From Merluccius polli (taxonomy: Eukaryota; Chordata; Actinopteri; Gadiformes; Merlucciidae), in assembly GCA_030340625.1 (NCBI GenBank), contig JAOPHQ010005428.1, forward strand, positions 117,001 to 181,000: 64,000 bases of DNA, given 5' to 3'. The notes under the pieces are model-generated. The model was not told where the DNA came from and did no database searches. It was given only the letters and a program-made list of their open reading frames with translations. Below, in pieces: positions 1 through 8,939 of the stretch (within the stretch, counting starts at the first letter, position 1; the number at the start of each line of letters is the position of its first letter). A program made the translations under genes and the position numbers.

Positions 1-150
1 TGCCAGCGACTGGGGTTCATATCTTGCCTGTCCATCATCTTGCCTTTTACCCTCATCTAGATTACCAAACTGGATAATTCCATAACATTAATGAATAAGT
101 ATTCCATATGACATAAGAAATATAACTTTTTTAAAAATAAACTACACATA

Positions 151-228
151 CCCACTTCACTTGGGAATCGAACCCAGCACGCAGAATCTGAAGACTGACG
201 CGCTACCGCCACTCTACCACTCATTCAC
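151..228 (-). other. tRNA-like sequence (tRNA pseudogene or SINE head)
   Basis: On the minus strand there is a B-box-like GGTTCGATTCC preceded by GTAGCGCGTCAGTCT, which resembles the D-arm to anticodon-arm part of elongator tRNA-Met. The anticodon loop reads CUUCAGA, which is not a Met anticodon, and the acceptor stem does not pair clearly. It is best read as a tRNA-derived relic. tRNAscan or Infernal would settle it. Confidence 0.3.
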
Positions 229-539
229 GTATACAGGTGTTTTCTTTTACCTGCAAGTTGATAACTTGCAACTTGACAGTTTGTGTTGGCAAAAAGTTGG
301 GAAACACCACGAACATATTTAGCAGTGTATTTAGGGCAGCTACAACCTTGCGTATCGCAAGGCACCTTTTTGCTTATATGTTCGGCATCACCAACTGTAT
401 GCAAATATGTACCCGTGGCAACAAATCGCAGTGAAACACAGACACTGCGCACGGCTTCTTTTTGTAGCATTGCCTTCATAAGGTCCAACAAGGACGACCA
501 AATAGCAAATACCCTCTGATGAGAACCTGTATCTCTCAT
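225..539 (-). pseudogene. PIF/Harbinger (HARBI1-like) transposase fragment
   Basis: The minus-strand frame of about 104 codons contains VCVSLRFVATGTYLHTVGDA, which matches the N-terminal block of fish HARBI1-type transposases (LRFxAxG...GDA), followed by the start of the helix that normally reads SKxTVCR. After that point the frame shifts away from the family pattern, and the DDE catalytic domain is not visible. I read it as a dead piece of a Harbinger nuclease gene. The Myb/SANT-like fragment just upstream on the same strand (722-928) is the usual second gene of such elements, so both are probably one degraded transposon. Family assignment is from recognised motifs, not a search. Confidence 0.55.
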
Positions 540-721
540 AAAGGGATCGGATCTGTCCCGAAAGCGGCGCTCAGCTTTAAGAAGCCGATCTAATCGGAAA
601 GTCTGAGCTGAAAACCTCCTCCCGACCAGGTTTGGTTGGCAGCATATGGTGATATAGCAACGCTAAAAGAGAGCGACTTTCGTAGGACAGCTAACCCAGG
701 CTTTGAGCGCAACATACCTCG

Positions 722-928
722 CTAACCCACTAATCGAGCTTCGTAGTATACCCCCACGCTCCCACTCATCTCCTTCCTCTTCATATTGATCCCTGCTGAC
801 AGGGACAGAGAGAATCTCCCTCCGCGGCTCCACGTCATCACCACAATCTCCAACTCGGACTCTGTGAAATGTCTTTTCTTTCCTTTGTTCATGCTTGTGT
901 TACACCCATAGAGTGCAAGCTGACTCAA
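722..928 (-). pseudogene. Myb/SANT-like DNA-binding domain fragment of a Harbinger element
   Basis: The frame reads KKRHFTESELEIVV and then SAGINMKRKE, the pattern of Myb/SANT-like proteins of PIF/Harbinger elements (NFTExELExLL...LSAGIxxKRK). The expected tryptophan after the lysine-rich stretch is displaced, suggesting small indels. It lies upstream of, and on the same strand as, the HARBI1-like fragment at 225-539, fitting the two-gene layout of a Harbinger element. No terminal repeats were recognised. Confidence 0.5.
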
Positions 929-1068
929 GGGTTGGCATATTTTAGAAAAGATGTTATTCTGAAAGAATCAATTAAACAAAAAGACAAGTGAGTCGGCCGG
1001 TCTTCAGCGGCTTTACTGGTCCCGGTCCACAGTTTATATAGCCGCGGGTGGTCTCGTGCCTTTAATAC

Positions 1069-1069
<1 letters not shown>

Positions 1070-1111
<42 letters not shown>

Positions 1112-1133
1112 TAATAATAATAATAATAATAAT
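1070..1133. repeat. (TAA)n microsatellite
   Basis: About 60 bases of almost uninterrupted AAT/TAA triplets with one C interruption. Nearby, 934-1240 holds no recognisable gene. 1240-1518 looks like the end of a DNA element (inverted CGTACGC/GCGTACG motifs, end reading TACATGAGGCCCCTGG), but its other terminus was not found. Confidence 0.9.
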
Positions 1134-1516
1134 GCTTAAAATTGAATGGGGGGTGTCTGTAAAAATGCCAAATAAAGTCCATACATATAAAATAACACAT
1201 TTAAGTAAGTGGCAATAATATATAAATATCCTCTGTGCCACACTTGCTTGTTTTATCTGATCGGATAGAGGTGAATCTCAGGTCCAGGGTCTATAGATTT
1301 GCATATTTAAATGGGGGCGTGGACAGGGAGGAGTTTGCCACATCTGCACGTGCGCTCAGTTCCACGTTGATCGGGATGTACGAAAGAAACGCGCTTGGAT
1401 CCATGCGTACGCACACTTTCATACATCTGAAATTATTTGTGCGTACGACATTTTCGGGGTTTTGGCGTACGCCAAAATCCACGCACAAATCCACGCAAGC
1501 CTTCGTACATGAGGCC

Positions 1517-1602
1517 CCTGGTTCATTCAGAATGTGAAATAACTCGTGCAGAGCCCACCACCTAGTGGTGATAATGAGTAATTGCATACTAGTCACATGT
1601 AT
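1517..1602 (+). repeat. Dispersed repeat R1 (partial copy)
   Basis: The segment starting CCTGGTTCATTCAGAATG and running through AGAGCCCACCACCTAGTGG to ATACTAGTCAC recurs at 22107-22270, 34757-34920 and 50135-50300. Its downstream half is also present at 10506-10590. This copy lacks the downstream part (TCTCCGCATGTACGCAGG onward). It is a short interspersed element of unknown family. 1603-2034 holds only AT-rich sequence and (TAA)n tracts. Confidence 0.7.
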
Positions 1603-2034
1603 CTCTAGCCTAGAGCTCTAGACACCCCCTAGCGGCAGCAACTTTATTTGGCAGCTAGGTAGGTCCAGAGCTATAGAGAAAACAGAGTTGCGACACTTCC
1701 ATTGACTCCCGTGGTAAAAAATTTAGGACCTAACTGAAAGCTTGGTAACGGAGGCTAACGTGAGGTAATTAACGTGATAATTTCACTAAAGTCCTTTAAC
1801 CTTTTGTTGTCAGGTGACATTATGTAAATTTGTTTTGATTGTTAGGTTTTAAAACATTTCCAAAATACTACCACTAATGCTAATACGAATATGCTACTGC
1901 TATTACTGCTACTATTACTTAAATGCTAGCTGTTTTACTTCTGCTTCTGCTATAACTATTACTATTACTATAATAATAATAATAATAATGCATTTTATTT
2001 ATTTTATTCTGAACCGAGAGAGGGCAGTCACAAC

Positions 2035-2871
2035 GTGGAGGACGACATAAGGTCAAACCAGTGGTCCATCTTCTCCAGGAACCATGATGTGGTGAGGTTT
2101 GATTCAGGACGCTGCTCCTCCTCTACCAGGTACTTTAAGGCAGCACTTGTCCACTTACTGAAGATGTGCATGGCTCCAAGATGGCCCTGGAGAGGTTGGG
2201 AGCCAGCTTTAGTGCCATACCCTCTTGGTAGGACACCAGATCCTGTAAGGGACCAACAGACACCACACTGGACAGTAGGTGCTCTTTGTTCACCACATCT
2301 TGTGGAACGGTGATGGTCTGACCATGGACAAGGGCGCTCTTCAAGTTACATTACCAGATGTGGGACATCTGCCATGAAATAGAGCCGCCGGTGTGGCTCT
2401 ATGGGATGTGGAGTCCAGGGTTTATCACACGTCACCCCAAAAGCTCGCCACATTGCTCTATTGGGGCTCCCCATGTCACTTGTGACGTTAATGACATGAA
2501 GCCCTACAGATGATGCTGCCTGGAATTTATGATTTAATAATAATAATAATAATAACTACTATAATTACTCCAGCAAGCAAGAAGACACAAGTGTGAGTTG
2601 CTCTGCCATTGTGGCCAGGCAGTGTAACGTTGCCAAACAGCTTTCCTGTCCCCATATGCAGCTCTATGCTTAGGGTGATGGCCATCTCATCCAAGGTTAG
2701 CACACAATCCCTCTCCATTTGGCTCATGCTACCAGCCTTTAGCTTCAGCATGTCAAAAACCTCTCCCAACACTCCTGGCTTCAGTCTTACATGCTGCATT
2801 CTTCTTTGGACAGTGCGGATGTCTGGCAGAGGGATCTTCATGTTTTGCAGGGTTTTGTATCCTGTTGTGCC
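2035..2871 (-). pseudogene. P-element/THAP9-like transposase pseudogene, main part
   Basis: Read on the minus strand, successive frames give GTTGYKTLQNMKIPLP, a DEMAI motif, GNVTLPGH, VTSDMGSPNRAMWRAF, FMADVPHL, then LKLAP and WFDLMSS. This is the conserved order of the RNase-H-like and GTP-binding-insertion regions of P-element and vertebrate THAP9-type transposases. The order is preserved but the frame shifts between about 2345 and 2527 and again near 2135, and the C-terminus ends in a stop near 2035, so it is not functional. The DEM Asp is the expected first catalytic acid. The 5' continuation lies at 5554-5640, interrupted by the 2872-5553 composite insertion. No THAP domain was found. 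Confidence 0.75.
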
Positions 2872-3161
2872 CAGGCTCGGACTGGTAATCTGTACAACCG
2901 GGCAAATGCCCGGTGGGCCGGTCCACATGTGGGCCGGTGGCCTCGGAATTTATTTATTTATTTTTTTTAATGCCGACATTTTTAAATTATTTACCCCCCG
3001 TCAACAATCGCGCAGCACCCCCCCCCCCCCCCCCGTCAACAATCGCGCAGCACCATCCCACCCCCCCCCCCCCCCCCCCCCCCCCGTTAACAATCGCGCA
3101 ACTCCAAGGCCGGTCCAGGACAAAATTGACAGGGCCGATTTTTGTTCCCAGTCCGCCCCTG
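2872..3161 (+). mobile_element. hAT-type MITE, left copy, with poly-C module
   Basis: The termini CAGGCTCGGACTGG and CAGTCCGCCCCTG form an imperfect inverted repeat. The interior has a CCGGGCAAATGCCCGG hairpin and three poly-C tracts separated by GTCAACAATCGCGCA. The copy at 5266-5553 is nearly identical and in the same orientation. A related sequence occurs at about 21372-21545. Confidence 0.75.
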
Positions 3162-3209
3162 ATACAGCCTGTATCTGCGTGTCTACCATAAAGTCCGCCG
3201 CTCTGCGCC

Positions 3210-4312
3210 ATGGGGCCGCTCGCGTCTTGGCTGCCGCTCCTCCTGGTCGCCCTCGGTGGGTTCTGGTGGGCTCGCGCGCTGCAGGAGCCCGATTCGTTCA
3301 CCTCCCGCGTCGGAGACGTCCGCGGGTTTGCCGTCGCCGCGCCCTGGGTGTACGTCGACACCGGCGACCACCTGCACCAACTGGACCTCAGCCTGGTGTC
3401 GCTCCGCAGCCTGCACCAGAGAGGGACGTACGTCGCTGTACCTGAAAGTTTCGACCGGACTCTGGCGGGACTCCACGCTTTCGGCGTGAAGATCATGGCG
3501 CCGATTGTGGACCGCAATGTTTTAATTACGTGCGGCGCAATCATCTGCGGATACTGTGAGCTGCTGGACTTAAGGAACATCACTAGGATAATACACCGGG
3601 AGTTTACGGAAGATGCGTCCGTTGGGTTTTTGGTTGACATCAATAATAAAAGTTATCTTTTAACTGCTGCGGAGTTCAGTGATACCGACGTCGGAGTTTG
3701 TCCATACAAGCCAACCCATCCGCGAATTCGTCTTTATGGTACAAATGTCGGCACGCCAGAGCTGTTCTCGTTTTTAGACAAAACGAGTAGCCCCGACATT
3801 TCTGCCCGTCATCGAGATGTCCAGTTTGTGGATGGCTTTCAAATCGAAAAGACTATTTTTATTTTTTCCAACGTAAAGGTCAAGACCGATCTTATTAAAG
3901 TTCGTCTTATTTGGCTTAGGGCCCACGATACTAAACGCAAAACGTTACAGTCCCTGCGAGGTGTGATACTAGACTGCTCTGAAGGTGGCGAAGCGCGCCA
4001 GAGACTCGTTTCTTCTTCGGTCATCCCCGATGTCCAACCTGTTCTCTGGACAGGGATATTTTCGGAAAATGGCACCACTAACACGAAGCTTGCCATATTT
4101 GACATCAGCCCGCCAACTAATGAACAGACCTACAATGACCCAGACTTCAGCACCACTCCGACAGTCGTGAATGAGGTGATCCGATGCGTTTGGTCATGTA
4201 GGCCAACAAGCAGTTAACCGAACTGGGATGAGGGCTATGGTTCACAGTATATGGTCCACATTAATTCATTTGTTCAAAGGCACATGTGATGGAATTGCAT
4301 TATACGTTTATT

Positions 4313-4378
<66 letters not shown>

Positions 4379-4846
4379 GCGCGCCCCTATAGAATCGCGA
4401 ACCCGTTACGTTGAAGCCAAAGCGCGTGCTGCTGAAACAGCGCTTCATGACCTCGGTGCTTGCGGTCAAGCTGAACAAGTGGTTGATCGTCTTCGTTGGA
4501 ACCGGAGACGGTCAACTCCTGAAGGTCTGTCGGCCCTTGCGTGCTACTTCCTCTGTTGTGGTCCCAAACCACCAACACAACAGGGGGGGAATTTTGCTGT
4601 TTTAAATGTTGTCCTGGTTTAATTTGCTTCAGTTCTCAGTGTCCTTCTATGTAAAAACAAATAGAAACTTAAAATAAGGTGTTGTTGTTGTTGTTGTTTG
4701 TCTAACGGCAGCTGATCGTGGACAACAACCTCCAGGCCCACTGTCTCACTGTCATCTGGAAGGCAGTTGACGAGCACCCTGTCTTTCCCGAGATGCACCT
4801 GGACCCGGTGGGCCGCAAGCACGTCTTAGTGGCAGTTAAGGACCAG
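3210..4846 (+). CDS. plxnc1: Plexin-C1-like gene fragment (signal peptide and sema domain, 3 exons)
   Basis: Plexin-C1 is a single-pass receptor for semaphorin 7A-type ligands. Three in-phase exons are visible: 3210-4175 (322 codons), 4393-4524 (44) and 4712-4846 (45), each with GT/AG borders and all phase 0. Exon 1 starts with ATG and a hydrophobic signal peptide (about residues 1-23). It then covers the divergent sema domain, including GVILDCSEGG and the following SSS...WTGIF block, which align with PLXNC1. Exon 2 ends with the plexin hallmark GTGDGQLLK, and exon 3 holds HPVFPEMHLDPV. All 411 codons are open. The gene then stops: intron 3 begins one base before a fold-back element, and no PSI, IPT, transmembrane or GAP exons follow. 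The fragment lies between two MITEs inside a dead P transposase, so it is probably a transposed partial copy. Its start gives the best signal peptide. Expression is unknown. Confidence 0.72.
4315..4384. repeat. (GT)n microsatellite in plexin intron 1
   Basis: About 60 bases of GT followed by GCGT and GC steps, lying directly before the acceptor of plexin-like exon 2. Confidence 0.9.
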
Positions 4847-4847
4847 G

Positions 4848-5264
4848 TATAGAGCGTAACAGTGACCGCCCCTTTTTAACAGCTCCGGTGCCGGAAGTAA
4901 ATTTCCCATGCATTTATCTCGTCCACTTTTCGTAGAATCCTTATAAAAAGAGTATTAAGCCTTTAACCAAGCCGATCGTTCGTTGTGGTAGTCGTGACCA
5001 TATTATGTTTGATTCGGGCATAAAAAGAATTTGGAAAACGGAAGAAAAGGCAAAGGTACTTTATTTTGTTGACCGAGTGAGGAACTACTCATCCCGAATC
5101 AAACATAATATGGTCACGACTACCATAACGAACGATTGGCTTGGTTCAAGTCTTAATACTCTTTTTATAAGGATTATACGAAAAGTGGACGAGATAAATG
5201 CATGGGAAATTTACTTCCGGCACCGGAGCTGTTAAAAAGGGGGCGGTCACTGTTACGCTCTATA
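4848..5264. mobile_element. Fold-back MITE (417 bp, arms of about 195 bp)
   Basis: It starts TATAGAGCGTAACAGTGACC and ends with the reverse complement. The arms match almost base for base for about 195 nt, leaving only a short central loop, so the element could form a near-perfect hairpin. It inserted one base after plexin-like exon 3, leaving a GT donor whose T is the first base of the element. There is no coding capacity. A TA or TATA target is possible because the ends are TATA. Confidence 0.75.
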
Positions 5265-5265
5265 G

Positions 5266-5553
5266 CAGGCTCGGACTGGTAATCTGTACAACCGGGCAAA
5301 TGCCCGGTGGGCCGGTCCACATGTGGGCCGGTGGCCTCGGAATTATTATTATTTTTTTTTTTAAGGCCAACATTTTTAAATTATTTACCCCCCGTCAACA
5401 ATCGCGCAGCCCCCCCCCCCCCCCCCCCCCCCCCCCCCGTCAACAATCGCGCAGCACCGCCCCCCCCCCCCCCCCCCGTCAACAATCGCGCAACTCCAAG
5501 GCCGGTCCAGGACAAAATTGACAGGGCTGATTTTTGTTCCCAGTCCGCCCCTG
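5266..5553 (+). mobile_element. hAT-type MITE, right copy
   Basis: Second copy of the 2872-3161 element, same orientation, with the same termini and poly-C/GTCAACAATCGCGCAG modules. Its right end abuts the right copy of the 8-bp TSD GTTGTGCC (5554-5561). Confidence 0.75.
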
Positions 5554-5640
5554 GTTGTGCCTGCTGTACATCAAATTTGAATTGCCTTTTTGATGGTCTC
5601 ATTGCCCCACCGAATCACCCCTTTTTTCTGGTCCCGATTG
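5554..5640 (-). pseudogene. P-element/THAP9-like transposase pseudogene, 5' continuation
   Basis: Minus-strand translation gives RWGNETIKKAIQI, a stop, then CTAGTT, matching the block immediately before GTTGY in P/THAP9 transposases (ETIKKAL...CGTTGY). It is the upstream part of the pseudogene at 2035-2871; the 2872-5553 unit interrupts it exactly at the GTT. The TGA stop inside the block confirms loss of function. Confidence 0.7.
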
Positions 5641-5673
5641 AAAATTGAAATAAACTTTTGTTGTATGTTGTGT

Positions 5674-8600
5674 GTGTCTGTGAGCTCAGAAGACCCCTTA
5701 TGATGACTACAATAAATGGTTCTACGTGTCCCTCGCCCGGACGTGGGTCACCGGGGCCTCCCCCTGGAGCCAGGCCTGGGGGTGGGGCTCGGCGGCGAGC
5801 GCCTGGTGGCCGGGCCTACACCCACGGGGCCCGGCCGGGCACAGCCCGAAAGGATGACGTGGGACCCCCTTCCCGCTGGCTCACCACCAGCAGGAGGGGC
5901 CAAAGGGGTCGGGTGCAGTGCGAGCTGGGCGGCGGCCGAAGGCGGGGACCTTGGCGGTCCGATCCTCGGCTGCAGAAGCTAGCTCTAGGGACGTGGAACG
6001 TCACCTCTCTGGTGGGGAAGGAGCCTGAGCTGGTGCGCGAGGTTGAGAAGTTCCGGCTAGATATAGTCGGCCTCACCTCGACGCATAGCAAGGGCTCTGG
6101 AACCAGTCTTCTCGAGAGGGGTTGGACTCTCTTCCACTCTGGAGTTGCCACTGGTGAGAGGCGCCGGGCAGGGGTGGCAATACTTATTGCCCCCCGGCTT
6201 GGTGCCAGTATGTTGGAGTTTACCCCGGTAGACGAGAGGGTAGCCTCCCTCCGCCTTCGGGTGGGGGGACGGATCCTGACTGTTGTTTGTGCCTATGGTC
6301 CAAACAGCAGTTCAGAGTATCCACCCTTTTTGGACTCCTTGGAGGGGGTGCTGGAAAGTGCTCCCTCTGGGGATTCCCTCGTTCTGCTGGGGGACTTCAA
6401 CTCTCACGTTGGCAGCGACAGTGAGACCTGGAGGGGTGTGATTGGGAGGAATGGCCCCCCCGATCTGAACCCGAGTGGTGTTCAGTTATTGGACTTCTGT
6501 GCTCGTCACAGATTGTCCATAACGAACACCATGTTCAAGCATAAGGGTGTCCATATGTGCACTTGGCACCAGGACACCCTAGGCCGCAGTTCGATGATCG
6601 ACTTTGTAGTCGTGTCGTCGGACTTGCGGCCGCATGTCTTGGACACTCGGGCGAAGAGAGGGGCGGAGCTGTCAACTGATCACCACCTGGTGGTGAGTTG
6701 GCTGCGATGGTGGGGGAGAATGCCGGTCAGACCTGGCAGACCCAAACGTATCGTGAGGGTCTGCTGGGAACGTCTGGCAGAGTCTCCTGTCAGAGAGAGC
6801 TTCAACTCCCACCTCCGGGAGAGCTTTGACCATGTACCGGGGGAGGCGGGGGACATTGAGTCCGAGTGGGCCATGTTCCACGCCTCCATTGTTAAGGCGG
6901 CCGACCAGAGCTGTGGCCGCAAGGTGGTCGGTGCCTGCCGTGGCGGCAATCCCCGAACCCGCTGGTGGACACCGGCGGTGAGGGATGCCGTCAAACTGAA
7001 GAAGGAGTCCTATAGGACCTTTTTGGCCTGTGGGACTCCAGAGGCAGCAGGCAGGTACCGGCAGGCCAAGCGGAGCGCAGCTGTGGCGGTTACCGAGGCA
7101 AAAACCCGGACATGGGAGGAGTTCGGTGAGGCCATGGAGAACGACTTCCGGACGGCTTCGAAGAGGTTCTGGACCACCATCCGGCGTCTCAGGAGGGGGA
7201 AGCAGTGCATCGTCAACACTGTGTATGGTGGAGACGGTGCGCTGCTGACCTCGACTCGGGACGTTGTGGATCGGTGGAAGGAATACTTCGAAGACCTCCT
7301 CAATCCCACCGACACGCCTTCCGGTAAGGAAGCAGGGCCTGGGGACTCGGGTGTGGGCCCTCCTATCTCTGGGGCTGAGGTTGCCGAGGTGGTCAGGAAG
7401 CTCCTCGGTGGCAGGGCCCCGGGGGTGGATGAGGTCCGCCCGGAGTTCCTTAAGGCCCTGGATGTTGTGGGGCTGTCTTGGTTGACACGACTCTGCAGCA
7501 TCGCGTGGACATCGGGGGCAGTGCCCCTGGATTGGCAGACTGGGGTGGTGGTCCCTCTTTTTAAGAAGGGGGACCGGAGGGTGTGTTCCAACTATAGGGG
7601 GATCACACTCCTCAGCCTCCCTGGTAAGGTCTATTCAGGGGTGCTGGAGAGGAGGGTCCGTCGGATAGTCGAACCTCGGATCCAGGAGGAGCAATGTGGT
7701 TTTCGTCCAGGCCGTGGAACAGTGGACCAGCTCTACACCCTCTGCAGGATCCTTGAGGGTGCATGGGAGTTTGCCCAACCAGTCCACATGTGCTTTGTGG
7801 ACTTGGAGAAGGCATTCGACCGTGTCCCTCGGGGAGTCCTGTGGGGGGTTCTCCGGGAGTATGGGGTATCGGACCCCCTAATACGGGCTGTCCGTTCCCT
7901 GTATGACCGGTGTCAGAGCTTGGTCCGCATTGCCGGTAATAAGTCGGACTTGTTTCCAGTGAGGGTTGGACTCCGCCAGGGCTGCCCTTTGTCACCGATT
8001 CTGTTCATAATTTTTATGGACAGGATTTCTAGGCACAGCCAGGGCGTTGAGGGGGTCCGGTTTGGTGACCTCAGGATTGGGTCTCTGCTTTTTGCGGATG
8101 ATGTGGTCCTGATGGCTTCATCAGACCGTGACCTCCAACTCTCGCTGGACAGGTTCGCAGCCGAGTGTGAAGCGGTCGGGATGAGAATCAGCACCTCCAA
8201 GTCCGAGTCCATGGTCCTCAACCGGAAAAGGGTGGAGTGCACCCTCCGGGTCGGGGATGAGATCCTGCCCCAAGTGGAGGAGTTCAAGTACCTCGGGGTC
8301 TTGTTCACGAGTGAGGGGAGGATGGAGCGGGAGATCGACAGGCGGATCGGTGCGGCGTCTGCAGTAATGCGGACTCTGCACGGATCCGTCGTGGTGAAGA
8401 GGGAGCTGAGCCGAAAGGCAAAGCTCTCGATTTACCAGTCGATCTACGTTCCTGCCCTCACCTATGGTCATGAGCTTTGGGTAATGACCGAAAGAACGAG
8501 ATCGCGAGTACAAGCGGCCGAAATGAGCTTCCTCCGCAGGGTGGCTGGGCTCTCCCTTAGAGATAGGGTGAGAAGCTCGGTCATCCGGGAGGAGCTCGGA

Positions 8601-8906
8601 GTAGACCCGCTACTCCTCCGCGTTGAGAGGAGCCAGATGAGGTGGCTCGGGCATCTAGTTAGGATGCCTCCCGGACGCCTCCCTGGTGAGGTGTTCAGGG
8701 CACGTCCCACTGGTAGGAGACCCCGGGGAAGACCCAGGACACGCTGGAGAGACTATGTCTCTCGGCTGGCCTGGGAACGCCTCGGGATCCCCCAGGAAGA
8801 GCTGGCCGAAGTAGCTGGGGAAAGGGAAGTCTGGGCTTCCCTGCTTAGGCTGCTGCCCCCGCGACCCGACCCCGGATAAGCGGAAGAAAATGGATGGATG
8901 GATGGA
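5674..8906 (+). mobile_element. RTE-clade LINE (Rex3/Expander-like), apparently full length
   Basis: A non-LTR retrotransposon with one long EN-RT frame, a 3' UTR of only about 27 bases (GCGGAAGAAAATGG...) and a terminal (GATG)n tail. Such a short 3' UTR and tail are typical of RTE/Rex3 elements. A 12-bp direct repeat, TGTATGTTGTGT, flanks it at 5662-5673 and 8907-8918 and is the likely TSD. The insertion lies within or next to the degraded P-transposase region. Confidence 0.85.
5700..8879 (+). CDS. RTE LINE polyprotein: AP endonuclease and reverse transcriptase
   Basis: This enzyme nicks target DNA and copies element RNA into it by target-primed reverse transcription. The frame is open from before the element to 8879; the first ATGs inside the element are at 5700 and 5703, giving 1059 residues. 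Numbering below is from the open frame at 5658. A Gly/Pro/Arg-rich N-terminus (about 20-100) is followed by the AP endonuclease with Asn114 (TWNV), Asp246 and Asn248 (GDFN) and Asp341-His342 (TDHH). The RT domain has Asp715 (FVDLEKAFD), RQGCPLSP and the intact FADD box (812-815). The C-terminus contains RWLGHLVRM and RGRPRTRWRD. No stop or frameshift breaks it, so this copy could be active. The true start is uncertain because RTE elements often start translation unconventionally. Confidence 0.85.
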   Translation: MMTTINGSTCPSPGRGSPGPPPGARPGGGARRRAPGGRAYTHGARPGTARKDDVGPPSRWLTTSRRGQRGRVQCELGGGRRRGPWRSDPRLQKLALGTWNVTSLVGKEPELVREVEKFRLDIVGLTSTHSKGSGTSLLERGWTLFHSGVATGERRRAGVAILIAPRLGASMLEFTPVDERVASLRLRVGGRILTVVCAYGPNSSSEYPPFLDSLEGVLESAPSGDSLVLLGDFNSHVGSDSETWRGVIGRNGPPDLNPSGVQLLDFCARHRLSITNTMFKHKGVHMCTWHQDTLGRSSMIDFVVVSSDLRPHVLDTRAKRGAELSTDHHLVVSWLRWWGRMPVRPGRPKRIVRVCWERLAESPVRESFNSHLRESFDHVPGEAGDIESEWAMFHASIVKAADQSCGRKVVGACRGGNPRTRWWTPAVRDAVKLKKESYRTFLACGTPEAAGRYRQAKRSAAVAVTEAKTRTWEEFGEAMENDFRTASKRFWTTIRRLRRGKQCIVNTVYGGDGALLTSTRDVVDRWKEYFEDLLNPTDTPSGKEAGPGDSGVGPPISGAEVAEVVRKLLGGRAPGVDEVRPEFLKALDVVGLSWLTRLCSIAWTSGAVPLDWQTGVVVPLFKKGDRRVCSNYRGITLLSLPGKVYSGVLERRVRRIVEPRIQEEQCGFRPGRGTVDQLYTLCRILEGAWEFAQPVHMCFVDLEKAFDRVPRGVLWGVLREYGVSDPLIRAVRSLYDRCQSLVRIAGNKSDLFPVRVGLRQGCPLSPILFIIFMDRISRHSQGVEGVRFGDLRIGSLLFADDVVLMASSDRDLQLSLDRFAAECEAVGMRISTSKSESMVLNRKRVECTLRVGDEILPQVEEFKYLGVLFTSEGRMEREIDRRIGAASAVMRTLHGSVVVKRELSRKAKLSIYQSIYVPALTYGHELWVMTERTRSRVQAAEMSFLRRVAGLSLRDRVRSSVIREELGVDPLLLRVERSQMRWLGHLVRMPPGRLPGEVFRARPTGRRPRGRPRTRWRDYVSRLAWERLGIPQEELAEVAGEREVWASLLRLLPPRPDPG

Positions 8907-8939
8907 TGTATGTTGTGTATATTATTTATTATTATATTC

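Larger units (their letters stand above)
2872..5553 (+). mobile_element. Composite hAT-type unit carrying plexin-C1-like exons
   Basis: A 2.68 kb block begins CAGGCTCGGACTGG and ends CAGTCCGCCCCTG. It is bounded on both sides by the perfect 8-bp repeat GTTGTGCC (2864-2871 and 5554-5561), the TSD length typical of hAT transposons. It sits inside a P-transposase reading frame that continues on both sides. Inside are a left MITE (2872-3161), three plexin-C1-like exons with introns (3210-4846), a fold-back element (4848-5264) and a right MITE in the same orientation (5266-5553). Seen: the structure and the TSD. Inferred: the block moved as a unit, or a second MITE recombined with a resident one and brought the plexin segment along. 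Confidence 0.7.

Noticed and set aside
2609..3445. Plus-strand 278-codon frame through the left MITE into plexin exon 1
   Set aside because: It is the complement of the P-transposase relic plus poly-C tracts coding Pro runs, then an out-of-frame reading of plexin exon 1.
4317..4622. Cys/Val-repeat frames over (GT)n tracts here and elsewhere
   Set aside because: Dinucleotide microsatellites translate as CV or TH repeats; no protein evidence.
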